From: Rhodanobacter sp. FDAARGOS 1247
GTDB lineage: Bacteria > Pseudomonadota > Gammaproteobacteria > Xanthomonadales > Rhodanobacteraceae
Assembly (NCBI RefSeq): GCF_016889805.1
Contig: NZ_CP069535.1
Span: 3,782,001-3,846,000 of the forward strand
Direction: 5' to 3'
Length of the DNA: 64,000 bases
Made by a program: the position numbers and the translations under genes. Positions 9,725 through 19,715 of this stretch are shown piece after piece. A model generated the notes under the pieces. It searched no databases. It worked only from the letters and a program-made list of their open reading frames with translations, and was not told where the DNA came from. Positions within the stretch are counted from its first letter, which is position 1; every line of letters starts with the position of its first letter.

Positions 9725-10396
9725 ATGAGCATTCGCGACTGGCCCGAGGGCGAACGTCCCCGTGAAAAACTGCTGGCGCGCGGCAGCTCCGCGCTGTCCG
9801 ATGCCGAGCTGCTGGCGGTGCTGCTGGGCAGCGGCAGCCGCGGCAAGGATGCGCTGGCGCTGGGCCGCGAGCTGCTTGCCAACGCGGGCAGCCTGGGCGC
9901 GCTGCTGGCGCGCCCGGAACAGCAGATCCGGGTCGGCGGACTGGGCCCGGCGAAGCGTTCGCGCATCGCCGCGGCGCTGGAACTGGCCCGGCGCAGCCTG
10001 GCCGAACAACTGCAGGACAAGCCCAGCTTGGGCAATCCGCGCGACAGCGGCGACTTCCTGCGCGCGCGCCTGCGCCACCTGCCTTACGAGGTGTTCGGCT
10101 GCCTCTATCTGGACAACCGCCACCGCGTACTCGCCTTCGAGGAGTTGTTCCGGGGCACGGTCGACGGCGCCAGCGTGCACCCGCGCGAGGTCGTGCGCGC
10201 CTGCCTGCAGCACAACGCCTGCGCCGTGATCCTTGCGCACAACCATCCTTCCGGCGTGGCCGAGCCCAGCGCCGCCGATCGGGCCATCACCCATGAATTA
10301 CGCAACGCGCTGCAACTCGTCGGCGTGCGGGTGCTCGATCACCTGGTGATCGGCAGCGGCGAACCGGTATCGATGGCCGCTCGCGGCCTGATCTGA
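9725..10396 (+). CDS. radC: RadC/JAB-domain DNA repair-associated protein
   Basis: A 223-residue RadC protein, divergent from coaBC as in many proteobacteria. It has the N-terminal helix-hairpin-helix part (PREKLLARGSSALSDAELLA) and the C-terminal JAB metalloprotease-like domain with its zinc motif AHNHPSG followed by SAAD. The biochemical role of chromosomal RadC is not settled. Confidence 0.95.
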   Translation: MSIRDWPEGERPREKLLARGSSALSDAELLAVLLGSGSRGKDALALGRELLANAGSLGALLARPEQQIRVGGLGPAKRSRIAAALELARRSLAEQLQDKPSLGNPRDSGDFLRARLRHLPYEVFGCLYLDNRHRVLAFEELFRGTVDGASVHPREVVRACLQHNACAVILAHNHPSGVAEPSAADRAITHELRNALQLVGVRVLDHLVIGSGEPVSMAARGLI

Positions 10397-10424
10397 ACGG
10401 GCGCGTCTGCCAGGCATCGGTCCA

Positions 10425-10455
10425 CAAAAAGACGGCGTGGCAAGAGCCACGCCGT
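10425..10455 (-). terminator. candidate Rho-independent terminator for a minus-strand transcript
   Basis: A perfect 10-bp stem (ACGGCGTGGC at 10432-10441, GCCACGCCGT at 10446-10455) with a 4-nt loop. Read on the minus strand it is followed by CTTTTT (10425-10431). No T-run follows on the plus strand, so it does not look like the radC terminator. No protein gene on the minus strand lies upstream of it. Confidence 0.55.
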
Positions 10456-10560
10456 GAGGCCGATTGGAGAGTGAGGAGAGAGCGGCATCTCCGTTTGCCA
10501 GGATCTGGAGGGGAGGTCATCTCATGGCCTGGCCAGTGTCGCAGCGCCGCATGACAGGGC
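10425..10560 (-). ncRNA. candidate small RNA with CU-rich single strands
   Basis: The minus strand leading into the hairpin above contains several CUCC-type tracts (10455-10530) that could pair with Shine-Dalgarno sequences, as seen in C-rich-loop sRNAs of Xanthomonadales. No promoter was identified, the 5' end is arbitrary and the assignment is inference. Confidence 0.28.
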
Positions 10561-10605
10561 GATGACGATTCCCCGCCGCAAAGGCACCCGCCAAGTGGCC
10601 GAAAC

Positions 10606-10614
10606 TTATGCACA
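10606..10614 (+). promoter_or_regulatory. DnaA box (TTATGCACA)
   Basis: Exact match to the TTATNCACA consensus in the radC-argS intergenic region. It is separated from a second box by about 160 bp that includes an AT-rich segment (10658-10710). Confidence 0.5.
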
Positions 10615-10769
10615 AAACGGTGATACCGACCCTTGCCGGGCAGGCTCGCCGATCCACCTGAATTTCATTTGGCAAGTCAATGAAATAAATGGACAAATTC
10701 TTGCGATGCCTGTATCGGACAGCGCCTCGGGCAGGCCGCCGGTCCCGCCACGCAGCTTTCCCCACAGAC

Positions 10770-10778
10770 TTATCCACA
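10770..10778 (+). promoter_or_regulatory. DnaA box (TTATCCACA)
   Basis: Exact match to the strongest DnaA box form. A related CCCCACA sequence lies just left at 10760-10766. The pair sits upstream of argS, so DnaA could regulate that promoter or be titrated here. Confidence 0.5.
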
Positions 10779-10908
10779 AGCCGGTTCGCGGCGCCGCAGC
10801 AAGACGGGATCAGCAGCCACCGGCTGTCATCGGTGCCCATACGGGCGCGTTTCGCCGCCGTGGCGGTCTGTTAGGATTGGCGGTTCCATCACGAAACCGA
10901 CCCCACCC

Positions 10909-12597
10909 GTGAAAGAACAGCTGCGCGAACTGGTGCTGCAGGCGATCACCTCCCTGCAAGCCGATGCCATCCTGCCCAACGATCTCGAATTGCCGGGCTT
11001 CGTGATCGAACGTGCACGCAGTCGCGAACATGGCGATTTCGCCTGCAATGTGGCGATGCTGCTGGCCAGGGCCGCGCGCGCCAAGCCGCGCGAACTGGCC
11101 GAGAAGCTCGTGGCCGCACTGCCGGCCAACACGCTGGTGGCGAAAGTCGAGATCGCCGGCCCGGGCTTCATCAATTTCTTCGTGGCTGCCGGCGCCTACC
11201 ACGCCGAAGTGCGTCGGATCATGGCCGAAGGCGATGCCTACGGCCGCAATACCAGCGGTGCCGGCAAGACCGTGGGCGTGGAATTCGTCTCGGCCAACCC
11301 GACCGGCCCGCTGCACGTGGGCCACGGCCGCAATGCCGCGATCGGCGATTGCCTGAGCCGCCTGCTCGATGCCAGCGGCTGGGACGTGAAGCGCGAGTTC
11401 TACTACAACGACGCGGGCGTGCAGATCGCCAACCTGGCGATCTCGGTGCAGGCGCGCGCGCGCGGCATCACGCCGGAAGACAGCAACTGGCCCGAGAACG
11501 GCTATCGCGGCGACTACATCGCCGAAGTGGCGCGCGCCTATCTCGATCGCGAATCGGTGGTGGCCGACGGCGAAACCGTGGTCGGCGCGGGCGACGTGGA
11601 CGACCTCGACGCGATCCGCCGCTTCGCGGTGGCCAGCCTGCGTCACGAGCAGGACCTGGACCTGCAGGCGTTCGCCGTGGGCTTCGATACGTACTTCCTG
11701 GAGTCGTCGCTGTACAGCGACGGCAAGGTCGAGGAGACCGTGCGCGAACTGGTCGCCCACGGCCATACCTACGAGGAGGGCGGCGCGCTGTGGCTGCGCA
11801 GCACCGACTACGGTGACGACAAGGACCGCGTGATGCGCAAGTCCGACGGCACCTATACCTATTTCGTGCCCGACGTGGCCTACCACCTGTCGAAGTGGCA
11901 GCGCGGCTATGGCAAGGCCATCACCGTGCTGGGCTCGGACCACCACGGTTCGCTGGCGCGGGTGAAGGCCGGCCTGCAGGCGCTCGATTGCGGCATCCCG
12001 AAGGGCTACCCCGACTACATGCTGTACCAGATGGTGACGGTGATGAAGGGCGGCCAAGAGGTGAAGCTCGGCAAGCGCGCCGGCAGCTACGTCACCCTGC
12101 GCGACCTGATCGACGAGGTCGGCCGCGACGCCACGCGCTACTTCCTGATCTCGCGCAAGAGCGACTCGCAGCTGGTGTTCGACATCGACCTGGCCCGCTC
12201 GCAGTCCAACGACAATCCGGTCTACTACATCCAGTACGCGCACGCCCGCGTCTGCAGCGTGCTGCGTCAGGCGCCGGAAAAGGGCTTCAGTTTCGATCTC
12301 GCCGATGGCCTGACCCATCTGGATCGGCTGGACAACGAGCATGAGCAGATCCTGCTCACCGAGCTGTCGAAATACCCGGAAATGGTCGAGGCCGCTGCGG
12401 CGAACCTGGAGCCGCATCTGGTCGCCGCGTGGCTGCGCGAACTGGCCAACGCGTTCCACACCTACTACAACTCGTATCAGTTCCTGGTCGAGGACGCGGA
12501 CCTGCGCAACGCGCGCCTGGCGCTGGTGGTGGCGACGCGGCAAGTGTTGAAGAATGGTCTGGATTTGCTGGGCCTCGGTGCCCCGGAGAAGATGTAA
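10909..12597 (+). CDS. argS: arginyl-tRNA synthetase
   Basis: Charges tRNA-Arg. The 562-residue class I synthetase has the N-terminal tRNA-binding domain (residues 1-85), the class signature [15 protein letters not shown] near residue 128 (HIGH equivalent), GSDHHG in the nucleotide fold and the C-terminal anticodon-binding helices. The start is a GTG directly after an ACCCCACCC tract without a strong ribosome-binding site. The stop overlaps the next ATG by one base. Confidence 0.97.
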   Translation: MKEQLRELVLQAITSLQADAILPNDLELPGFVIERARSREHGDFACNVAMLLARAARAKPRELAEKLVAALPANTLVAKVEIAGPGFINFFVAAGAYHAEVRRIMAEGDAYGRNTSGAGKTVGVEFVSANPTGPLHVGHGRNAAIGDCLSRLLDASGWDVKREFYYNDAGVQIANLAISVQARARGITPEDSNWPENGYRGDYIAEVARAYLDRESVVADGETVVGAGDVDDLDAIRRFAVASLRHEQDLDLQAFAVGFDTYFLESSLYSDGKVEETVRELVAHGHTYEEGGALWLRSTDYGDDKDRVMRKSDGTYTYFVPDVAYHLSKWQRGYGKAITVLGSDHHGSLARVKAGLQALDCGIPKGYPDYMLYQMVTVMKGGQEVKLGKRAGSYVTLRDLIDEVGRDATRYFLISRKSDSQLVFDIDLARSQSNDNPVYYIQYAHARVCSVLRQAPEKGFSFDLADGLTHLDRLDNEHEQILLTELSKYPEMVEAAAANLEPHLVAAWLRELANAFHTYYNSYQFLVEDADLRNARLALVVATRQVLKNGLDLLGLGAPEKM

Positions 12598-13295
12598 TGG
12601 CAGCACGCAAGGGCAAGAGCCGACAGGCCGTGCGCAATGGCAGCAGTGGCTTCCCGGGATGGGGCTACGCCGTCATCGGCCTGCTGGCCGGGGTGATCCT
12701 GATGGCGGTGATGATGCGCGGCAGCCTGCTGACCAGCCTGCGCAAGGCCGACGGTCCGCAGGCGAATCCGCAGGCCACCGCCGAGCGCGGCAGCGCGCCG
12801 GGCGTGCTCGAATCCGGCGCCAGCGACACCGCGCCGAAGAAGCCGCAGTTCGACTTCTACTCGGTGCTGTCGGAAAAGGAAGTGCGCATCCCCGACGCCG
12901 AGATCAGCGCGCAGGCGCGCGTCGAGCAGCAGCAGAAGCAGGCGGCTCAGCTGCAGGCGCAACAGGCGGCGCAGGCCGCGGCGCAGGCGAATGCACCCCA
13001 GGCGGTCACCCAGAACGTCACCGCGGCGCCGGCCAGCGCCGTGGCGCAGCCCGGTGCCGGCAGCGGTTACCTGCTGCAGGTGGGCGCCTTCCCGAACGCC
13101 TCCGACGCGGAAACGCTGAAGGCGAAGCTGGCCTTGCAGGGCTTCGTGGCCAACGTGCAGTCGGTCAGCATCGGCGGGCAGACCTATCACCGGGTCCGGC
13201 TGGGGCCGTTCCGTTCGGCCACCGACCTGGAATCGACCAAGCAGCGCCTGGCCGGCGCCGGCATCAACGCGATCGCGCTGAAAGAAGGTCGCTGA
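12597..13295 (+). CDS. SPOR-domain inner membrane protein (FtsN-like)
   Basis: A 232-residue bitopic membrane protein: a basic cytosolic N terminus, one transmembrane helix (about residues 22-42), an Ala/Gln-rich periplasmic linker and a C-terminal SPOR domain (from YLLQVGAFPNASDAETLKAK to the end) that binds denuded glycan strands at the septum. Translation is coupled to argS (TAATG). This arrangement matches the argS-SPOR pair of Xanthomonadales; FtsN identity is likely but not proven. Confidence 0.85.
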   Translation: MAARKGKSRQAVRNGSSGFPGWGYAVIGLLAGVILMAVMMRGSLLTSLRKADGPQANPQATAERGSAPGVLESGASDTAPKKPQFDFYSVLSEKEVRIPDAEISAQARVEQQQKQAAQLQAQQAAQAAAQANAPQAVTQNVTAAPASAVAQPGAGSGYLLQVGAFPNASDAETLKAKLALQGFVANVQSVSIGGQTYHRVRLGPFRSATDLESTKQRLAGAGINAIALKEGR

Positions 13296-13317
13296 GCACT
13301 CCCTGGAAACACTGCGC

Positions 13318-14073
13318 ATGACAAGCAAGACCGCATGGATCACCGGCGCTAGCTCCGGTTTTGGCGCCGCCGCCGTGGAACGCTTCGTGGCCGGCGGCTG
13401 GCGGGTGATTGCCAGCGGCCGCCGCGCCGAGCGCCTGCAGCAGCTGGTGGATCGGCACGGCGCCGACAAGGTGCACGCGGCGGCCTTCGACATGCGCGAC
13501 GAGAACGCGATGCGCGCGGCACATGCGGCGCTGCCGCCGGCCTTCGCGGCCATCGATCTGCTGCTCAACAACGCGGGACTGGCGCTGGGTACTTCCCCGG
13601 CACAGCAGGCGGACCTGGCGCAGTGGAAACAGATGATCGACACCAACGTCACCGCGCTGGTGACGATGACCCACCTGCTGCTGCCGCAGCTGATCGAACG
13701 CCGCGGCGCGATCGTCAACATCAGCTCGATCGCGGGCAGCTACGCCTACCGCGGCGGCAACGTGTACGGCGCCAGCAAGGCCTTCGTCACCCAGTTCTCG
13801 CAGAACCTGCGCTGCGACCTGCACGGCACCGGCGTACGGGCCAGCTCGATCGAGCCGGGCATGGCCGAAACCGAATTCACCGTGGTTCGCACCGGCGGCG
13901 ACCGGGCCGCCTCCGACCAGCTCTACGCCGGCGCCCATCCGATCAGCGCCGGCGACATCGCCGACACCATCTGGTGGATCGCCAACCTGCCGCCGCACCT
14001 CAACATCAACCGCGTCGAGGTGATGCCGGTCAGCCAGTCGGCCGCGGGCTTGCAGGTGCACCGGAAGCTGTAG
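13318..14073 (+). CDS. ydfG: NADP-dependent 3-hydroxy acid dehydrogenase-type SDR
   Basis: A 251-residue classical short-chain dehydrogenase close to E. coli YdfG, which oxidises L-allo-threonine, serine and 3-hydroxy acids. Visible motifs: TGASSGFG cofactor loop (residues 9-16), NNAG, SSIAG and YGASK (catalytic Tyr/Lys). The C-terminal PPHLNINRVEVMPV segment is characteristic of YdfG. It starts 22 bp after the SPOR gene. Confidence 0.85.
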   Translation: MTSKTAWITGASSGFGAAAVERFVAGGWRVIASGRRAERLQQLVDRHGADKVHAAAFDMRDENAMRAAHAALPPAFAAIDLLLNNAGLALGTSPAQQADLAQWKQMIDTNVTALVTMTHLLLPQLIERRGAIVNISSIAGSYAYRGGNVYGASKAFVTQFSQNLRCDLHGTGVRASSIEPGMAETEFTVVRTGGDRAASDQLYAGAHPISAGDIADTIWWIANLPPHLNINRVEVMPVSQSAAGLQVHRKL

Positions 14074-14100
14074 AAGCGCACCCTGTGCGCGACGCTCTTC

Positions 14101-14128
14101 GATTCCCGATTCCCGATTCCCGATTCCC
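14101..14128. repeat. tandem heptamer repeat (GATTCCC x4)
   Basis: Four exact copies of GATTCCC followed by a variant copy, located between the convergent ydfG and hbdH genes. Copy number of such repeats often varies between strains. Confidence 0.9.
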
Positions 14129-14133
14129 GACTC

Positions 14134-14934
14134 CTACTGCATGAACCAGCCGTGGCTGACCACGATCGACTGGCCGGTCAGTGCGGCGGACGGGAAGGTG
14201 GCCAGGTACAGCGCGGTCTGGGCGATGTCTTCGAGCGTGGTGAAAGTGGCATCGACGGTGTTTTTCAACATCACGTTCCTGATCACCTCGTCCTCGCTGA
14301 TGCCCAGCTCCTGCGCCTGCTCGGGAATCTGCCGCTCGACCAGCGGCGTGCGCACGAAACCCGGGCAGATCACGTGCGAGCGCACGTTGTGCGGCGCGCC
14401 TTCCTTCGCCAGCGTGCGGGCCAGGCCGAGCAGGCCGTGCTTGGCGGTGACGTAGGGCGCCTTCAGCATCGAGGCCTCGTGCGAATGCACCGAGCCCATG
14501 TAGATCACGATGCCGCCGCGGCTTTGACCGGCGCCGTCGTCCTGGTACATGTGCTTCAGCGCGGCCTTGGTGGTGAGGAAACCGCCGTCAAGATGGATCG
14601 CCAGCATCTTCTTCCAGTCGGCAAAGGCCAGCTGGTCGATCGGGTTGATGATCTGCACGCCGGCGTTGGAGATCAGGATGTCCAGGCGGCCAAACGCGGC
14701 GACCACCCGGTCGGTGCCGGCGTTGACCGCCTCCTCGTTGCTGACATCCATCGCGATGCCGATCGCCTGGCCGCCGGCGGCGTTGATTTCTGCCGCCACC
14801 GCATCGGCGGCCTGCTGGTTGATGTCGGCGATCGCCACGCTGGCGCCGTGCTTCGCGTACAGCTCGGCGATCGCCTTGCCGAGGCCACTCGCCGCGCCGG
14901 TGATCAGGGCGACCTTGCCTTCAAGACTGCTCAT
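14134..14934 (-). CDS. 3-hydroxybutyrate dehydrogenase (SDR)
   Basis: A 266-residue NAD-dependent short-chain dehydrogenase interconverting D-3-hydroxybutyrate and acetoacetate. It has TGAASGLG at residues 13-20, SNAGVQ, YVTAKHG (catalytic Tyr/Lys) and the family-typical VERQIPEQA / GISEDEVI stretch that covers the active site. It was probably not transcribed with speA, which lies about 100 bp upstream on the same strand and ends at 15038. No PHB synthesis gene is nearby, although a thiolase sits 9 kb away. Confidence 0.85.
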   Translation of the reverse strand: MSSLEGKVALITGAASGLGKAIAELYAKHGASVAIADINQQAADAVAAEINAAGGQAIGIAMDVSNEEAVNAGTDRVVAAFGRLDILISNAGVQIINPIDQLAFADWKKMLAIHLDGGFLTTKAALKHMYQDDGAGQSRGGIVIYMGSVHSHEASMLKAPYVTAKHGLLGLARTLAKEGAPHNVRSHVICPGFVRTPLVERQIPEQAQELGISEDEVIRNVMLKNTVDATFTTLEDIAQTALYLATFPSAALTGQSIVVSHGWFMQ

Positions 14935-15037
14935 GCCATTGCTCCTTCAGATGGGGAAGGCGCGGCCGCCGGCCGCGCGCATGCCGCAAATTGTAGGCGC
15001 CGCTGCGCACGGCGCCATCGGACCTTGGGACAGGACC

Positions 15038-16927
15038 TCAGCCGAGGTCCTCGGCCAGATAGGTATAGGCGGTGAGGCCGCCATCGAGCGCTTCGTACAG
15101 CTGCGCCGCTTCGGCGCCGCTCACCCCGGCACTGGCGATGCGTTCGCGGTAGCTCTGTCGCAGCGCCTCGAGGTCGTAGCCCACGTAGTCGAGCATCAGG
15201 TCGGTGGTGTCGCCGCTGCGCCTGTGCGCGAACACGTAGCCGTCGCCGTCCACTCGCACGTTGACCGCGTCGGTATCGCCGAACAGGTTGTGGATGTCGC
15301 CCAGGGTCTCCTGGTAGGCGCCGACCATGAAGATGCCGAGCCGGTAGCTCTCGCCGTCCTTCAAGGCGTGCAGCGGCAGGCTCACGTCGACGCCCTCGGC
15401 GTCGACGTAGTGGTCGATGCGGCCGTCCGAATCGCAGGTGAGGTCGACGATCACGCCCCGGCGCGTCGGCTGCTCGTCCAGCCTTGCGATCGGCGCGATC
15501 GGGAAGATCTGGCCGATCGCCCACACGTCGGGGATCGACTCGAACACCGAGAAGTTGACGAAATACTTGTCGACCAGTTTCTCGTCCAGCTCGTCCAGCG
15601 CGGCGCGATGCGAGCGCTCGGCCGGCAGCAGGCGCGTGCGCACCGCGTTGGCGACGGCATAGAACATCTCGTCCAGCCGGGCGCGGTCGGCCAGCGCCAG
15701 CTGGCCCAGCGCGTACAGCGTCTGCCCTTCGCTCAGGTGGTGCTGGGCTTCGTGGAACAGCTCCAGCGCGGGGCGCCGATCCAGCTCCCCGTACGTTTCA
15801 CGCAGGCGGCGCAGCACCGGCGGTTCGTCCGCGCACGGCGGCGGGATCGCGCCGGCCGGCACTTCTTCCACCTCGGTCACGTTGACCACCATCACCGCAT
15901 GGTGCGCGGTCATCGCGCGGCCCGCCTCGGTGAGGATGTGCGGCGCGGCCAGGCCTTCGGCGGCCACCGCCTCGGCCAGCGACTGCACGATGGTCGAGGC
16001 GTATTGTTCGATGGAATAGTTGATCGAGTTGTGGCTGCGCGAGCGCGAGCCCTCGTAGTCCACGCCGAGGCCGCCGCCGACGTCGACGATCTCCAGCGGC
16101 ACGCCCATCCGGCGCAGCTCGACGAAGTAGCGGGTGGCCTCGCGCATGCCGTTGGCGATGTCGCGCACGTTGGAGATCTGCGAGCCCATGTGGAAGTGCT
16201 GCAGCTTCAGCGTGTGCTTGAGGCCGGCCGCGTCGAGCCGCTCGATCAGGGTCAGCACCTGGTTCGGCGACAGTCCGAACTTGCCCTTGTCGCCACCGGT
16301 GTTCTGCCACTTGCCCGCGCCGATCGAGGCGAGCCGCACGCGCACGCCGAGCAGCGGCTCCACGTCCAGTGCCTTCGCCTCGCTGAACACGTGCTCCAGC
16401 TCGGACAGCTTCTCGATCACGATGTGCACGCGCAGGCCGAGCTTGCGCCCGATCAGCGCCAGGCGGATGTACTCGCGATCCTTGTAGCCGTTGCAGATCA
16501 CGATCGAGCCGGGCCGCGCCATCGCCAGCACCGCCATCAGCTCGGGTTTCGAACCCGCCTCCAGGCCGAAGCCGTGGGTGCCCGCCGCCACCAGCTCGCC
16601 GGCCACGCCGCGCTGCTGGTTGACCTTGATCGGATAGATCGCGGTATAGCCGCCGGCGTAGCCGTGTTCGGCGATCGCCTGGGCGAACGCGCCCTGCAGC
16701 CGCGCCAGGCGGTCGGCCAGGATGTCGGGAAAGCGCACCAGCAGCGGCAGCCGCAGGCCCTCGGCGCGGGCGCGCTCGACGATCTGCGGCAGTGACAGCG
16801 CCGGGCCGTTGACGCCACGCGGGCGCATCACGATGTCGCCGGCACTGTCCACGTCGACATAACCGTCGCCCCAGTGGGGTACGGCGTAGGTGTGGCGGGC
16901 AGCGTCGGTGTTCCAGGGGTTCGCCAT
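15038..16927 (-). CDS. speA: biosynthetic arginine decarboxylase
   Basis: PLP-dependent decarboxylation of arginine to agmatine, first step of this polyamine route. The 629-residue fold-III enzyme has the PLP lysine in YPIKVNQQ (near residue 98), the GGGLGVDYEG phosphate loop and the active-site Cys in DLTCDSDGRI (near residue 475). It is divergent from speE with a 286-bp shared upstream region, so the two polyamine genes may be regulated together. Confidence 0.96.
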   Translation of the reverse strand: MANPWNTDAARHTYAVPHWGDGYVDVDSAGDIVMRPRGVNGPALSLPQIVERARAEGLRLPLLVRFPDILADRLARLQGAFAQAIAEHGYAGGYTAIYPIKVNQQRGVAGELVAAGTHGFGLEAGSKPELMAVLAMARPGSIVICNGYKDREYIRLALIGRKLGLRVHIVIEKLSELEHVFSEAKALDVEPLLGVRVRLASIGAGKWQNTGGDKGKFGLSPNQVLTLIERLDAAGLKHTLKLQHFHMGSQISNVRDIANGMREATRYFVELRRMGVPLEIVDVGGGLGVDYEGSRSRSHNSINYSIEQYASTIVQSLAEAVAAEGLAAPHILTEAGRAMTAHHAVMVVNVTEVEEVPAGAIPPPCADEPPVLRRLRETYGELDRRPALELFHEAQHHLSEGQTLYALGQLALADRARLDEMFYAVANAVRTRLLPAERSHRAALDELDEKLVDKYFVNFSVFESIPDVWAIGQIFPIAPIARLDEQPTRRGVIVDLTCDSDGRIDHYVDAEGVDVSLPLHALKDGESYRLGIFMVGAYQETLGDIHNLFGDTDAVNVRVDGDGYVFAHRRSGDTTDLMLDYVGYDLEALRQSYRERIASAGVSGAEAAQLYEALDGGLTAYTYLAEDLG

Positions 16928-17213
16928 GGTGAGAGATCTCCTCGATGGAAAAGGATGATGTCGTCGCAGCGGCGAGCCTTGACGTCTTGCTCAACGGTAG
17001 GAGCACGAGCCCGAGCGACCGGAAGCCTCGCACGCCGCGGGGCCGATCGGACTGGTCGGCCACCGGCGGGACGCCGGCAGGCCAGCCGCCATTGTAACGG
17101 GCGGGTGTGACGATATGCGCAAGACCCGGCCGCCGCTGGCGGGACGTTCACGGCGGTTGTCGCTACAATGGGCAGTCTTGCTATCCCACCACGGTTCGTC
17201 AGGAACACCCGCC

Positions 17214-18083
17214 ATGTCGCAGCAGACCACGCCGAATGAAGCCAGCTGGTTCACCGAAGCCCACCAGGCTTCCGGTTCCTCCATCGGTTTCCGCACCGAG
17301 CAACTGCTGCACGCGGAGAAGACCCCGTTCCAGACCATCGAGATCCACAAGACCACCGACTGGGGCAACCTGATGGTGATCGATGGCTGCGTGATGCTGA
17401 CCACCCGTGACAACTTCTTCTATCACGAGATGATGACCCATCCCGCGCTGTTCACCCATGCGCGGGCCAAGCGCGTGGTGATCATCGGCGGCGGCGACTG
17501 CGGCACGCTGCGCGAGGTGCTCAAGCACGAGGAAGTCGAGTCGGCCGTGCAGGTGGAGATCGACGAGCGCGTCACCCGCCTGGCCGAGCAGTATTTCCCC
17601 GAGCTGTGCGAGTCGAACGACGACCCGCGCGCCGAGCTGCTGTTCATCGACGGCATCAAGTACATGGCCGACGCCGAACCCGATTCGCTGGACCTGGTGA
17701 TCGTCGACTCGACCGACCCGGTGGGTCCGGCCGAAGGCCTGTTCAACGCCGCGTTCTACGCCAGCTGCTTCAAGGCACTGCGCCACGGCGGCCTGCTGGT
17801 GCAGCAGAGCGAATCACCGCTGGCCCACCTGGAGCTGATCAAGTCGATGCGCTCGGCGATGCGCACCACCGGCTTCAGCGCGGTGAAGACCCTGCCATTC
17901 CCGCAGCCGTGCTACCCCACCGGCTGGTGGAGCTGCACGATGGCGCGCAAGGGCGGCGACCTGTCCGGCTTCCGCGAGCGCGGCGCGCTGAGCAAGAACT
18001 TCCCCACCCGCTACTACAACGCCGAAATCCACAAGGGCGCACTGGCCCAGCCGGAATTCATGCGCGAAGCTTTTGGCGAATAA
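17214..18083 (+). CDS. speE: spermidine synthase
   Basis: Transfers aminopropyl from decarboxylated S-adenosylmethionine to putrescine. The 289-residue protein has HEMMTHPAL, the cofactor loop GGGDCGTLRE and the catalytic Asp segment DSTDPVGPA. The ATG at 17214 gives the normal length; an in-frame upstream extension covers the divergent promoter region and is unlikely. Confidence 0.96.
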   Translation: MSQQTTPNEASWFTEAHQASGSSIGFRTEQLLHAEKTPFQTIEIHKTTDWGNLMVIDGCVMLTTRDNFFYHEMMTHPALFTHARAKRVVIIGGGDCGTLREVLKHEEVESAVQVEIDERVTRLAEQYFPELCESNDDPRAELLFIDGIKYMADAEPDSLDLVIVDSTDPVGPAEGLFNAAFYASCFKALRHGGLLVQQSESPLAHLELIKSMRSAMRTTGFSAVKTLPFPQPCYPTGWWSCTMARKGGDLSGFRERGALSKNFPTRYYNAEIHKGALAQPEFMREAFGE

Positions 18084-18095
18084 GCCAAAAGCTTC
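18066..18095. terminator. hairpin overlapping the speE stop codon
   Basis: A perfect 12-bp inverted repeat (18066-18077 with 18084-18095) whose 6-nt loop contains the speE TAA. There is no clear T-run after it, so it may stabilise the transcript end rather than act alone as a terminator. Confidence 0.5.
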
Positions 18096-18185
18096 AAATG
18101 GACATGGTACGGATCTCCGAAGCGCGGCTTGGAACAAGCGCGCTCTGGTGGTGCCCAGGCCTACCTCGGGCCAGCAGCCCCGCAT

Positions 18186-18380
18186 TCAAAACATCTTCGA
18201 GCGCACCTTCGGCAGCAGCACGATCAGCAAGGTGGCGATCGGCCCCAGCAGCAGCGACAGCAGAAACCACAGCAGGCCGCTGCGGTTCTTGCCCTGTGCC
18301 AGCGCGGCATTGATCAGGGCCAGCGTGCCCCAACCGACAAACCAGGGTGCGCCGTCGGCGAATGTCGACAGATGATCCAC
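18186..18380 (-). CDS. small two-helix membrane protein
   Basis: A 64-residue hypothetical protein starting with GTG. Two hydrophobic segments (about residues 13-28 and 36-56) surround a short basic turn GKNRSG, and the second contains the LLGPIATLLIVLL pattern common in small bacterial membrane proteins. Coding is supported only by composition and by its position between convergent neighbours. Confidence 0.5.
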   Translation of the reverse strand: MDHLSTFADGAPWFVGWGTLALINAALAQGKNRSGLLWFLLSLLLGPIATLLIVLLPKVRSKMF

Positions 18381-18540
18381 TACGCGTCTCCCGAACGATA
18401 ATCATGGGGGCGCGGCCTTGCGCCGGGGAACGTCCATCCTAGCAAGCTCGGTGAAAACCGCGCGTTCTGGCCGACCGCCGAATCAGCCACGCTTAATCTG
18501 CGGGCGGTATGCTGCACGCTTTGACTGCGGAAGCACGCCC

Positions 18541-19581
18541 ATGCTGCACGGACTGCGTCACCTCGCCCTGGTTTGCTCGCTGTCGCTGCTGGCCGCACCG
18601 GCATTCGCCGCCAAGACCAAACCCGAAGCCAAGGCGCACGGCCCCAGCGCCAGTGCCCAGGCCCGCGACAAGGCGCAGCTGGCCTTTCAGCGCGATCTGG
18701 TGAGCGTGCTGGCACCCGGTGGCGATCCGAACCGCCTGCTCGGGGCTGCGCTGCTGGCACGTCCACTGTTCAACCAGCCGCCCGCCAACAGCTTCCATCG
18801 ACTGATCGAACGGGCGGCGATGGCCGAAGGCGCCGGCGCCGCCATCAGCTGGGCCCAGCTGGCCGATTGCGACGCCGAGGCCGATGCGTGTCCGAACAGC
18901 GCCGCGCTGGACAAGCTGCTGAGCCAGGCCCCCGACAACGCCGCCGTCTGGCTGGTCAAGCTGGGCGCCGACGCGCGGGGCATGAAGCAGGATGACGCGC
19001 GCGACGACCTGGCCAAGGCCGCGGCGGCGAAACTCTACGACGACTACAGCGGCGCCAGCCTGCAGGCGCTGGCCGGTTCGGTCGGCGTGCTGCCGCCGCC
19101 GGCCGACACGCTGGACCCCGCCCATGCGGGTGGCGCGGTAGGCATGCAGACCATCCTGGTGTTCGGCCTGGCCAGCGGCCAGCCGCAGCCGAGCCTGCCG
19201 CTGATCGCCAAGCTTTGCGAAAACGCCGGCAAGGATGCCTCGATCAAGTCCGACTGCCTGGCGCTGGGCAAGACGCTGGAATGGGGCTCCAGCCCGCTGG
19301 CCCGATCGCTGGGCCTGCACCTGCGCGAGGTGCTTTCCGACGATCCCGCCGCGCAACAGGAAGCGAAGGACGCCCGCCGCACGCTGATCTGGCAGGTGCA
19401 GAACTTCACCCAGCTGCTGGCCCGTGCCCCGGACGATGCCGCGCTGTCGCAGCGCCTGCTGGCGCTGGCCCGCAAGGGCGGCACCCAGATGAGCCTGCAA
19501 CTGGCTGCGTTGCGCGAGAACAGCATCCCCACCGACCCGCCTGCCGACTGGCAGCCGCGAACCGCGGCGAATCAGGAATAG
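18541..19581 (+). CDS. hypothetical exported protein
   Basis: A 346-residue protein with a Sec signal peptide (residues 1-23, ending AFAA). The rest is an Ala/Leu-rich helical repeat-like region with two cysteine pairs (ADCDAEADAC, LCENAG...DCL). No catalytic motif is recognised. The ATG at 18541 places the signal peptide at the N terminus. Confidence 0.65.
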   Translation: MLHGLRHLALVCSLSLLAAPAFAAKTKPEAKAHGPSASAQARDKAQLAFQRDLVSVLAPGGDPNRLLGAALLARPLFNQPPANSFHRLIERAAMAEGAGAAISWAQLADCDAEADACPNSAALDKLLSQAPDNAAVWLVKLGADARGMKQDDARDDLAKAAAAKLYDDYSGASLQALAGSVGVLPPPADTLDPAHAGGAVGMQTILVFGLASGQPQPSLPLIAKLCENAGKDASIKSDCLALGKTLEWGSSPLARSLGLHLREVLSDDPAAQQEAKDARRTLIWQVQNFTQLLARAPDDAALSQRLLALARKGGTQMSLQLAALRENSIPTDPPADWQPRTAANQE

Positions 19582-19715
19582 GGCACCGGGGAGGGCCGGA
19601 GCGGCGCGCTTTTCCGCTTCGCGATCGTCCCTGCCCGATTCCCTGCCCAGGCCCCATTCCCCTTTCGCGCCTCGCCCGTTAGGCTGGGATCACCTTACGT
19701 GGCAGGGGTGATCCG

